From NCBI RefSeq assembly GCF_007748095.1, contig NZ_CP036287.1, positions 744,001 to 808,000 on the forward strand: a DNA stretch of 64,000 nt, written 5' to 3'. Shown here piece by piece: positions 1 to 8,500 of this stretch (the first letter of the stretch is position 1; each line of letters opens with the position of its first letter). Source of the stretch: Engelhardtia mirabilis (GTDB lineage: Bacteria > Planctomycetota > UBA1135 > GCA-002686595). The notes under the pieces were generated by a model that did no database searches, was not told the origin of the DNA, and saw only the letters and a program-made list of their open reading frames with translations. Position numbers and translations under genes: made by a program.

Positions 1-1632
1 GGCCAGGCCACTGTTGCGCGCCGCCGCCAGCTTGCCGTTCTCGCGGTGGACGACTCGCGCGGGGATCGGCAGCTCTAGTCCGTCGAGCAGCTCCGCCGTG
101 CCGTCCGTCGAGCCGTCGTTGACGAGCACCAGCTCGAACGTGCCCGGCGCCAACTCCTGGCGGGCGAAGGACTCCATGCCGCGCACCAGGGTCTCGCGGC
201 GTTGGTAGCTGCAGCACAGCACCGACAGGGCCGGAGCCGTGTCCGCGGGCAGGGCCCGCGCGTCGAGGGCCAGCAGGGCGCCGTCGGCGGCTGCCTCGGA
301 GGCGGCGGCGCGGAAGTCACGGAGCTCGACCAGGGTCGTCGGCAGCTCCAGGTGCCCCGCCTTCGAGGTCGCGCGCGCCTGGGCCAAGAGGGCCAGCTCG
401 GCGCGCCGGAAGGCAGCGCGCGGCGCCTGCAGGAGCAGCTCGCGGCGCAGGGTCAGGGTCGCCCACCAGAAGGCAGCGGGCACGTCACCCATCTCGCCCG
501 GGTGCACGCGGTCGGCCAGGCGAGGGCCATCGACCAGGTAGAGGTCGGTGGTGACCAGGTCCAGCTCCGGATGGTCGCCCAGGGCCCGCGCGGCGCGGAT
601 CAGGCGGGTGGGCAGGTCGGTGCAACGCGGGTCGACCAGGGCCAACAGCTCCGCATCGGTGGCGGCGGCCGCCCGGGCCAGGGCCGCGCCGCGGCTGGGG
701 CAGGGCTCGTGGACGACGGTCGCGCCCTCGAGTTGCAGTCCGCCCTCGAACGAGGTGTCGACGACGATCAACTCGGCCGCGACGCCGCGTTGGGCCGCGA
801 CCCGCGCGCGCAGGGCGGCCAGTCCGGCCAGGTCCGCGCCGTCGGAGAGGGCCACCGCGGCGATGTGCGGCGCCGGCGCGACAGGCGGCGTCGCCCTGGG
901 CGTCGCGGTCGCCCGGGCTCGCAGCTCGGCCAAGAGGGCGCGGGCTTCGTCGGCCGCGGCGCCGCTCGAGTGGTCCTCCACGGCCGGCCGCGGAGCGAGG
1001 GGGTCGAGGACGTGGGTGGCCACGGCACCCGCGTGGTCCGCGAGCTGCTGGGCGCCAGCGCCGTGGATCAGCTCGTCGAGCTCCACGAAGTGCCATTCGG
1101 CCCCATCGTGCTCGGCGGCGGCGAGCAGGCCGCGGTAGGTGCGCAGCCAGTGGCCCAGGTGGTCGGCCTCGGCGTGCATCCGCTCCTGCGGATCGAAGGC
1201 GCTGGAGTCGACCAAGGCCGCGACGGTCGTCGCCGGATCGCGGAAGACCACGACCCGCAGGGCCGCCGACGGCAGCTCGCCATGCAGCGCGGGCCAGGCC
1301 GCCGCGAGGCCCGGATGGGCCAGGCAGAAGGGCTCGGCGGCGACGATCCGCGCCAGGTCGTCCCGCGCGGCTTCGTCGACGACGATCGGCCGCTCGGGCC
1401 GGCGAGGCGCGAGCCAGGCGCGACCCGCGGCGGTGCGCGGGCGAGGGGCCGCTCCGGGTCGCAGCAAGCGCTCGAGCAGTGCGTCGAGCGCCGACGAGTG
1501 GTGCACGCCCAAGGGCTGGCGCAGGCTCGGCGGCACAGGGTCCGGACCGACCGAGCGCCCCGCGCCCACCAGGGCCGCGGCGCAGGCCGCGATGCCGCTG
1601 CCGCCGCAGCCGAGCACGATCACACTACGCAT
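1..1632 (-). CDS. Sulfotransferase-like/GT2 glycosyltransferase fusion, 3' end cut by window edge
   Basis: The open frame starts at ATG 1632 and runs to base 1 without a stop, so the C-terminus is missing (544 codons seen). The N-terminus (residues 4-12, VLGCGGSGI) resembles the P-loop of the upstream neighbour (CLILGSGRSGTS) but is less canonical. A sulfotransferase-like region of about 240 residues follows, then a linker with a degenerate glycosyltransferase-like stretch. From about residue 470 a family-2 glycosyltransferase domain begins, with LSVLCCSYQRRETLV and the nucleotide-sugar-binding VNDGSTDGT near residue 505, then NGKLAAARNSGLA at the edge. The start overlaps the stop of the upstream gene by 8 nt, so the two are probably translationally coupled. 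Inferred role: modification of cell-surface glycans by sulfate and sugar transfer. The GT2 call is strong; sulfotransferase activity is only suggested. Confidence 0.8.
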   Translation of the reverse strand, partial: MRSVIVLGCGGSGIAACAAALVGAGRSVGPDPVPPSLRQPLGVHHSSALDALLERLLRPGAAPRPRTAAGRAWLAPRRPERPIVVDEAARDDLARIVAAEPFCLAHPGLAAAWPALHGELPSAALRVVVFRDPATTVAALVDSSAFDPQERMHAEADHLGHWLRTYRGLLAAAEHDGAEWHFVELDELIHGAGAQQLADHAGAVATHVLDPLAPRPAVEDHSSGAAADEARALLAELRARATATPRATPPVAPAPHIAAVALSDGADLAGLAALRARVAAQRGVAAELIVVDTSFEGGLQLEGATVVHEPCPSRGAALARAAAATDAELLALVDPRCTDLPTRLIRAARALGDHPELDLVTTDLYLVDGPRLADRVHPGEMGDVPAAFWWATLTLRRELLLQAPRAAFRRAELALLAQARATSKAGHLELPTTLVELRDFRAAASEAAADGALLALDARALPADTAPALSVLCCSYQRRETLVRGMESFARQELAPGTFELVLVNDGSTDGTAELLDGLELPIPARVVHRENGKLAAARNSGLA

Positions 1633-4600
1633 GGGCCGGGACCCTCCAGTCGCGCGCGGGCTCGCGCAGTTGCGCGGTGGCGAGCGCGGGGAGCGCCAGC
1701 GACCGCAGTCGTCGTAAGCCGGTCGCGAGTTCGTCGGCGCGGGCGCAGCGCTCCAAGCCCTCCGCCCCCGCGACGGTCCGCCCGGAGGGCAGATCGAGCC
1801 ACAGGGAGCAGGCGGCGGCGAGCTCGCCGACTTCGTTCGCGGCGCACTCGTGCAGGACCACGTCGAGCGCGCGGTGCGCGCCGTGCAGGGCGTCCAACAT
1901 CGGCCCCAGCTCGGCCAACAGGGCGTCGGTGGGGGCCTCGTCCGGTCCGTGGGCGAAGACCAGGCAGGCGTCGCCCGAGTCCATCAGCGGCTCCGCCAGG
2001 GCAGCCAGGGTCGCGGCGTCGGTCACGGTCGACCAGTCCGGGCGACACAGCACGCGCCAGGTGAACTCCGTCAGGGGAGCCACGGGCGCGGCGCCACGCC
2101 ACGCACTCACGTCGACCTCGGCGCAGCCGGCACCAGCGGCGATGTCGGCATCATCCGGGTCCGAGTCGCCCGCGGCACCGATCCAGCCGTCGCAGGCGGC
2201 GAAGACCCGGCCGACCTCGGCCCAGGGCAGCGCGGCGTCGAGCAGGGCCAGGCGCGGCGCGCGGCCGTGCTGCGCCGCGCGCGCCAGGGCCGGCGCGACG
2301 GCCTGGCGGATCGCGTCCGCGCCCGGTCCGAGGTCGCCTTGGTTCCACAGCAACAGCGTCTGGTCGTGCTCGTCCTGGCGGGCGACGAAGCGCTCGACCA
2401 GGGCCAGCCAAGCGGTCTCCCCGCGGCGCACGCGCAGAAGCACCGACGGGCCCTCGACGCCGGTCAACTCCAGGGGCACCCGCGCCAACAGATCCTCGAA
2501 GCGGTGCGCGCCCTGCTCTTCGAAGCCTTGGATGAAGCCCTTCCACCACAGGGGTCCGTTGTGGAGCTCGAAGGCGCCCTCCAGGCGATGTTCGATCTCG
2601 ACCCCGAGTTGCCCCAGCTCGGGGCTCGACCGGCGCAGGGCGCCGGTGTCCAGGGCGCCGAGGCTGCGCACCACTCGACGCAGGGGATCCAAGGCGGCGA
2701 CGCCTCGCTGCAGGCGGTCGCGCACGACCTTCTCGTCCGACCAGTCCATGGGCAGCCAGGGTCGGAAGGCGCGCGGATGCTTGGCGAACAGGCGCGCGTG
2801 GGCGCGGGCCACCAGCGGATTGCGCCGCGTGATCGTCGCCTCGTCGACGCGGTGGCGGTGCAGCGCGCGGCACTCGGCGCGGTAGACCAGCGGGACGCCC
2901 ATGTCCTCGAGGCGCAGGCCGAGGTCGGTGTCCTCGCAGCCGTAGTGGCTGAATTCGGGGTCAAACCCGCCGATCGCGCGCACGGCGTCGAGCGGAACGC
3001 TGACGTTGCAGGTGTACAGGTTGCCGCCGCCGATCTCGGCGCCATCCTCGAAGCCCACGTAGCCGAACAGGTGCGTGGTGCGCTCGAACAGGTCGAGCAG
3101 GGCGTTGTCGAGGGCTTCGGTCGGCTGGCGGAAGTGCCCCATGATCGCCACCGGTCGGGCCAGCTCCGCGTGGGCCGCGAGGTGGCGTTCGACCAGGTCC
3201 GGGTCGGCGATGGTGTCGTCGTTGACGAACAGCACGAACCTGCCGCGGGCCAGGGGCAGGCCGAGGTTGCGCGCGTTGCCCGCGCCGCCGCCGCCCTGAC
3301 GCAGCACGGTCAACTGCACCGGCAGCTCCAGCGCGCGCAGCTCGTCCACCAGCGCCAGCTCCGAGTTGTCGTCGATCACGATCAACTCGAGCGCCGAGGG
3401 CGGCAGGGTCTGGTTGCAGAAGGACTCGAGCGTCTCGAAGATCGCGTCGGGACGTCGATGGTGGGCCATCATCACCGAGACCAGGGGCGCCTCGTCGGTG
3501 TCGCGGCCCTCGAGCGACAGCCGGTGCTCCTGCGCGGCCGTCTCGGCGCGGGCGTGGGCCAGTTCCTCGCGGTCGGCGAGGGCCAGGCCTTCACCGACCA
3601 GCCCCAACTGGCCGTCGCGCGCCCAAGCACCGACCAGCTCCCGCAGGGCCGGCCGGAAGGCGCGGCGATCGATCGCCGCCAGGGCCTCCCGTCGACAGGC
3701 GAGGGTCGCGATCCACAGGGGCCAGGCGTGGTCGAGATTGGCCAGGGGATCGACGCAGGCTTGGAATTGGCCGCCGCGCCCGGTCTGTTGCAGCAGGCAA
3801 CGCACCGCGCGCTTGGTCGGATCGCGCTCCAGCTCCGTCGCGCTACGCAGCAGCCGGTGGGGCAGGGCGCTGGCGCGCGGATCGACGAAGGCGATGGTGG
3901 GGGCGTCGGAGGTCTCGGCGATGTGGGCCAGGCTGGCGCCGATCGAGCGCCGCACCAGCCGCGTCACGCGCGCGCCATCGAGCTCGAGGTCCTGCAACCG
4001 CGTGGCGTCGACGACCCAGGTCTCGACCCGCACCCCGCGCTGACCGCTGAGCTGCTCGAGGGCCTGGGGCCACTGCTCGCGGTTGTCGTCGGTGGCGATG
4101 CCGACCACGGCGACGAGCGGCGCGTGCTCCGGCGCGCCCACGCGGATCGACAGGGACTGTGACTCAGGGCGGTGCCCGGCCAGGTCGCAGAGCTGCGCGT
4201 AGAGCTCGCGCAGTTCGGGACCGAGCTGCGCCGTGTCCGGCGAACGCCGCAGGCCGCGTTCGGGGAAGTCGAGGTCGACCGGCGCGTCGAGGAACTGGCC
4301 CAGGCGCTCGAGGCCGGCGCCCGACAGGGCCTGGTCGTAGTGCAGGAAGAGCAGCGTCTCGCCCGCGGCGTGCTCTTCGACCAGCCGCTGGTAGAGGTCG
4401 TGCCACAGGGCCAGGGCATCCGCCCCGTCGAAGCGCACGTCGGCCAGGTACTCGGCGCTGGCGCACTCCTCCACGATGCTGCGCGCGGTCAGCTCCGGAT
4501 GGCGGAAGACGCACACCAGGCCGGCGTCGCCCAGGTGCGGCTTCCAGGCCGGCAGGGTCCAGGAGAAACGCGGGTCCTTGTAGGCGAAGGGGCGATGCGC

Positions 4601-4891
4601 GCAGGCGGCGGCCAGGCGCGCGTCGAGGTCGGGGCCCGAGGCCAGGCGCGCGCCCGCGGGCAGGCGCGCCAACCAGCGTTGACCGGCGCCCAGCCGCGGC
4701 GAGGCGGGCACCGCCGGAGCCATCAGCTCCTCGTTGAGCCCGTTGATCTCGGGCGCCTCGAAGAAGCCCTTGGGGTTGCAGGCGCGGGGGGCGTAGAGGT
4801 CCTGACCCAGGAAGTACCCCGACCGCGCCAGGCTCCCGGCGACCATGCTGGTGCCGCTGCGGCCCGAGCCGAGGATCAGGCAATCGCGCAC
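1625..4891 (-). CDS. Sulfotransferase - GT2 glycosyltransferase fusion protein (1088 aa)
   Basis: The frame is open to 5089, but the conserved protein begins at GTG 4891 (VRDCLILGSGRSGTS). This GTG has an AAGGAG ribosome-binding site 7 nt upstream, and the 66 residues before it are Pro/Arg-rich noise. Residues 1-240 are a PAPS-dependent sulfotransferase domain: P-loop GSGRSGTS at 8-15, and FRHPELTARS as the 3'-phosphate-binding element. A middle region of about 150 residues resembles a weak glycosyltransferase fold. A clear GT2 domain lies at about 466-720, with PLVSVMMAHHRRPD, VIDDNSE near 503, GGAGNARNLG and VNDDT near 556. The last 350 residues are unassigned. It is the first gene of a two-gene operon with a related fusion. 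Likely role: synthesis or decoration of a sulfated surface polysaccharide or glycoprotein glycan. Confidence 0.85.
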   Translation of the reverse strand: MRDCLILGSGRSGTSMVAGSLARSGYFLGQDLYAPRACNPKGFFEAPEINGLNEELMAPAVPASPRLGAGQRWLARLPAGARLASGPDLDARLAAACAHRPFAYKDPRFSWTLPAWKPHLGDAGLVCVFRHPELTARSIVEECASAEYLADVRFDGADALALWHDLYQRLVEEHAAGETLLFLHYDQALSGAGLERLGQFLDAPVDLDFPERGLRRSPDTAQLGPELRELYAQLCDLAGHRPESQSLSIRVGAPEHAPLVAVVGIATDDNREQWPQALEQLSGQRGVRVETWVVDATRLQDLELDGARVTRLVRRSIGASLAHIAETSDAPTIAFVDPRASALPHRLLRSATELERDPTKRAVRCLLQQTGRGGQFQACVDPLANLDHAWPLWIATLACRREALAAIDRRAFRPALRELVGAWARDGQLGLVGEGLALADREELAHARAETAAQEHRLSLEGRDTDEAPLVSVMMAHHRRPDAIFETLESFCNQTLPPSALELIVIDDNSELALVDELRALELPVQLTVLRQGGGGAGNARNLGLPLARGRFVLFVNDDTIADPDLVERHLAAHAELARPVAIMGHFRQPTEALDNALLDLFERTTHLFGYVGFEDGAEIGGGNLYTCNVSVPLDAVRAIGGFDPEFSHYGCEDTDLGLRLEDMGVPLVYRAECRALHRHRVDEATITRRNPLVARAHARLFAKHPRAFRPWLPMDWSDEKVVRDRLQRGVAALDPLRRVVRSLGALDTGALRRSSPELGQLGVEIEHRLEGAFELHNGPLWWKGFIQGFEEQGAHRFEDLLARVPLELTGVEGPSVLLRVRRGETAWLALVERFVARQDEHDQTLLLWNQGDLGPGADAIRQAVAPALARAAQHGRAPRLALLDAALPWAEVGRVFAACDGWIGAAGDSDPDDADIAAGAGCAEVDVSAWRGAAPVAPLTEFTWRVLCRPDWSTVTDAATLAALAEPLMDSGDACLVFAHGPDEAPTDALLAELGPMLDALHGAHRALDVVLHECAANEVGELAAACSLWLDLPSGRTVAGAEGLERCARADELATGLRRLRSLALPALATAQLREPARDWRVPAHA

Positions 4892-4898
4892 GGGTCGG

Positions 4899-4904
4899 CT
4901 CCTT
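4899..4904 (-). promoter_or_regulatory. Ribosome-binding site that fixes the GTG start at 4891
   Basis: AAGGAG on the minus strand, 7 nt before GTG 4891. It supports the internal GTG over the upstream ATG at 5089, which has no comparable site and would add a low-complexity extension in front of the P-loop. Confidence 0.75.
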
Positions 4905-5225
4905 GGTCGGGTCGGTTTGCGCCCGCAGGGGTCGGACCGGCGACCCGGACCCGGCGGCGGACGGGGACCAGGGCGATCTGGGCCAGCTCTCGCTCGGCTC
5001 GCGGGGCATCGTCCATGGGCGGACGATCGACTCCCCGCGGGCTGCGCCTGAGGGGAGCGGGGGCGGGGCTCCCGCCCTTGGGTCGTCATGGCCGGGTCCC
5101 TTGCGGCGCGCCGGTGGCGCGCCCCACTCCGGGGGAGCTCGATCCCCGTGGATCCGCCTCAGGGCTGATCCCGAGGGCTCTCGGCGGGGGACGCCGCGCC
5201 GGCCCTGCCCGCTATCGCTCCACCC

Positions 5226-5286
5226 CGCCTTCCCAGAATTCGCCTTCCCAGAATTCGCCGTCCCACAACCCCGCCGTCCCACCGGG
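5226..5286. repeat. 15-bp tandem repeat, two perfect and two decayed units
   Basis: CGCCTTCCCAGAATT occurs at 5226-5240 and 5241-5255. It is followed by CGCCGTCCCACAACC (5256-5270) and a further diverged unit starting at 5271. The repeat is noncoding and AT-richer than its surroundings. Confidence 0.7.
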
Positions 5287-5463
5287 GACTCCCCAGGGGA
5301 CCGCAGCCGACCGGCTTCCCTCGAGCCGCGCGCGACCACGCGCTCGAAGCGCCGTCGCGTGACCCTCCATCCTTCTTCCGGGGCCCGGTGCCGAATCGCG
5401 GGTTCACACGATCGGCTGCGACCACCCAGAACGCGGAAGTGGCGCGAACGAAACACGCCCCTG

Positions 5464-5481
5464 CCAGGTTTTGGGACCTGG
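5464..5481 (-). terminator. Possible stem-loop terminator of the DUF748-type gene
   Basis: Perfect 6-bp stem CCAGGT/ACCTGG with a 6-nt loop, 44 nt past the stop at 5525 on the minus strand. It is followed only loosely by T-rich sequence, so it is a weak candidate. Confidence 0.35.
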
Positions 5482-5524
5482 ATTCATAAGAGCCTCCAGC
5501 GCAGTTGGTTGCAGCGGCGGGCGA

Positions 5525-8500
5525 TCAGCGCCGCCGGCGCAGGGTCAACACCGTTCGGCCGATCTCGGGGGCCGCGTCCGTGTCCAAGCGCGGGGAACGC
5601 AGGTCCACGCGCTCCTCCAGGGACCCGTCGAGGACCAGCAGGTGCTCGAGGACCGTGGTCTGGCGCAGGTCGGCCAGCTCCAGGGCCCCGGCGCGAACCC
5701 GTCGGGGCCGGCGGCGCTCGTCGCCGGGTCGCAGTCGCCCGTAGAGGTCGTCGAGGGCGCGTTCGGCCCGACCGATGCGGGTCTCCACCAGGCGCAGGGC
5801 GGCGGCGGCCTCGACCGCGGCGTTGCCCGAGTCGATCAACAGCCTCACCCGGGCCTCGGCCGCGAGCACGGCGCGGTCCGCCTCGAGCAACTCCAGCCGT
5901 CGCGACACTCGGTCGGCCAGCTCCAGGCAGGTGGCCGGATCGGGGTTGACCAGGGCGTCGGTGCGCGCGATGTCGTGCTGGCCGAGGAAATGCTCGACGG
6001 TCAGCTCGAGCTTGTCGTCGTCGCGCATCAGCTTGGCGACCTCATCGAGGGTCGCCTGGGCCTCTGCGCCCAGAATGGTCAGGCCGGCGGGGAAGGTCAC
6101 CTCGCGCACCACCGGCTCGCGGTCGGGCTCGCTCCCGCCCAGGCCCAACATCCCGGTCAGGGTGCCGGTGACCCGCAGCGGCGCGCTGGCCACGGCGTCG
6201 GCGATGACCCGCGCCAGGGTCGCGGTGGCCTTGGCGGCGAGGACGCTCGTGCTGATGCCGTCGTCCTCGACGGTGAAGTTGAGCGGCAGGCTGATCTCAC
6301 CGCTGTCATCGCGCAGGAGGAAGATCACCGAGTCGAGCGGCGCCGGGAGCTTGAGCCACTTGGAGATCGGTCCACCGGCGGGCTCGGAGAGGGAGAGGTC
6401 GTCGAAGACCACCTTCGAGTCCGTGCGCACGCGCCCGTCGTCGGTGAAGCGCAGGCGCGTGCGGAAGTCGAGCACACCGGCGCCGATCTCGATGCCCGAG
6501 CGGCGCGCCCAACCGCGCAGGCCCAGGAGCTCGAAGCCGACGATGTTCATCCGCGCCCAACCGGTGGGGACCGGCGCGAGGGTGATTTGCCCGCTGGCGC
6601 CGACTTCTTGGAACAGGGGGCGCATCTCGGTGCGCCGCTCCTCCTTGTTGCCGGTGACCACCGAGGCCAGACCGCTGGCGAGCCCACCCAGCACGCCACC
6701 GCGACTGCGGACCGGCGCCGGCAGCTCGACCTCACCGCAACCCAGGTACGCACTGAAGCGGATCGGACGCGGCTCGGTCAGGGCCAGGGTCGTGAACTGA
6801 TCGACCTCCACGTCGAGCGAGCGCAGCGGGATCACCGCAGGCGGATCGACGGTGCTGTCGAGTAGCTCGGCGTCGAGTCCCGTCAGCAGCAACTGGTCGA
6901 TGCGAAGCTCGAACGGCGGCTTGACCGCTGCCGGTTTCGCCTCGGCCTCGGAGTTCTGTGCCCCGGAGTCTCGCGTCGCCGAGTCCTGGGCCGCGTCGGC
7001 TGCGGCAACGGTCTCGTCGCTCGGCGCGCGCACGGTCTCCTGCGCGTCGACTTCCGCGACGGCCCCTTGTTCGGCTGCGGACCGGTCGTCGCCGGTCTGC
7101 GCGCCCGCGACCTGCTCGCCTGCCTGTCGCTCTGGAGCCGTCTGCTCGGTCGAGTCCTGCTGGGCCGTGCTCTGCCCGTCGGCTACGCGTCGATCCGCGC
7201 CCTGGTCTGCCACGCCCTGATCGGATGCGACTGCGGCCTCGGCGTTGTCGGTCTCGCTCGCCTCGGACTCGGCGGCTTCGGCGGCCTGCTCGAGCTCCGC
7301 CAGGTCGGGCGCCTCGGGAGTCTTGAAGCGCAGGCCCAGCAGCTCGAGGTACTCCGGGGCCAGCTCCGCTCGCACGAACGGCTTGACCACTTCGATCAGA
7401 CCCACGTGCACGAGCCCGGCCGAAGGCTGCACGCGCTTGAGCTCGACTCGAAGTGCGTCGAGACCCAGGAAACGCTGGTCCGCAACCGTGTCCCGCCAAT
7501 CGAGGTCGTCCAGGGTCAGCTCGCCGGCGAAGCCGTCGCTCAAGTCGAAGGACAGCACGCTCGCGCGGCGCAGGTCGAGCTCGCCGGAGAGCTGCGCGGT
7601 CAGACGACCCTCGCCCAACAGCTCGGTGTCGATGCGCTCGGCGAGGGCCGGGGCGAGGGCGCGCAGGCGCTCGCCTCGGATACCCGTGACCCGCAGCTGC
7701 GCTTCGACGCCCGGGCTGACGTTGAAGGGCTCGAGCGAGGTGTCGATCGCGACCTCGGCCTGGTCGACCTGCAAGCGGGCCTCGAGCTGGATCGGCGGCA
7801 GGTCCTCGGGAATCGGGCCACACAGTTCGAGCGCACCGGGGCTGCGGACGCTGCCGGTGACCACCAGCGGCTCGGCCCCCTCGCCCAGGGCGGCGCCGCG
7901 GTAGGTGACTTGCCCGAGGTTCAGATCGAGGCGCTCCAGTCGAACCGTCGGGAAGACCGTGCCGATCTCGCGCGCGACCGCATCGGCGGCGGGCGGCGAC
8001 GCTGGCTGCGCGGCGACCTCGACCCCGCCGCCGGTCGCGGCGACTTCGGTGGGCGCGGTCGCGAGCCGGATCCCCGCGACCTCGGTGGCGCCGTCGAGGT
8101 CGGTCGCGATGTCGATGTCCACGCCGCCGACGACCAGCTCGTCGAACAGGTAGACCCCGGCCGCGGGATCCACGCGCGAGGCCACGAGGGAGGCCGAACG
8201 ACTGCCCGCCAGCGGAGCGTCGTCGTCACCGCGTAGCTCGAAGAGGATCAGTTCGGCGCGCAGGGCGAGGCCGCCGTCGTCGGCGCTGGTGATGCCCGCC
8301 TGGGCTTGCAGGTCGAGGTCGTAGTGGCTCTGGAGCGTCTCGACGCCAGGCGGGAGGTAGAGGCCGATGCCCGTCGAGTCCAGGCCTCGGCCCTGCAGGT
8401 CGAGCTGGACCCTGGTGTCGGTCGGGTCGAGCTCGGCGTCGAGGGCGAGCTCGATACCGGTCAACAGTCCCGGGGCCGCGGCACTCAACCGCGCCTCGAG

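Larger units (their letters stand above)
4905..5524. other. Intergenic region upstream of the glycosyltransferase operon
   Basis: About 620 bases between the stop of the DUF748-type gene (5525) and the ribosome-binding site of the glycosyltransferase operon. Open frames here are low-complexity and lack ribosome-binding sites. It holds a short 15-bp tandem repeat (5226-5286) and a small stem-loop (5464-5481). It presumably carries the operon promoter, but I could not pick out a convincing -35/-10 pair. Confidence 0.5.

Noticed and set aside
202..2064. Long plus-strand open frames opposite the glycosyltransferase genes
   Set aside because: They are rich in Arg, Gly, Ala and Gln, have no ribosome-binding sites or motifs, and mirror the codon structure of strong minus-strand genes. 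The same applies to the other very long antisense frames, such as 9095-11953 and 11981-14983.
4892..5089. N-terminal extension of the sulfotransferase fusion to the upstream ATG
   Set aside because: The extension is Pro/Arg-rich, and the internal GTG has an excellent ribosome-binding site and begins at the conserved P-loop strand.
5226..5286. CRISPR-like array
   Set aside because: The units are only 15 bp, directly adjacent without spacers, and decay after two copies; no cas gene is present.
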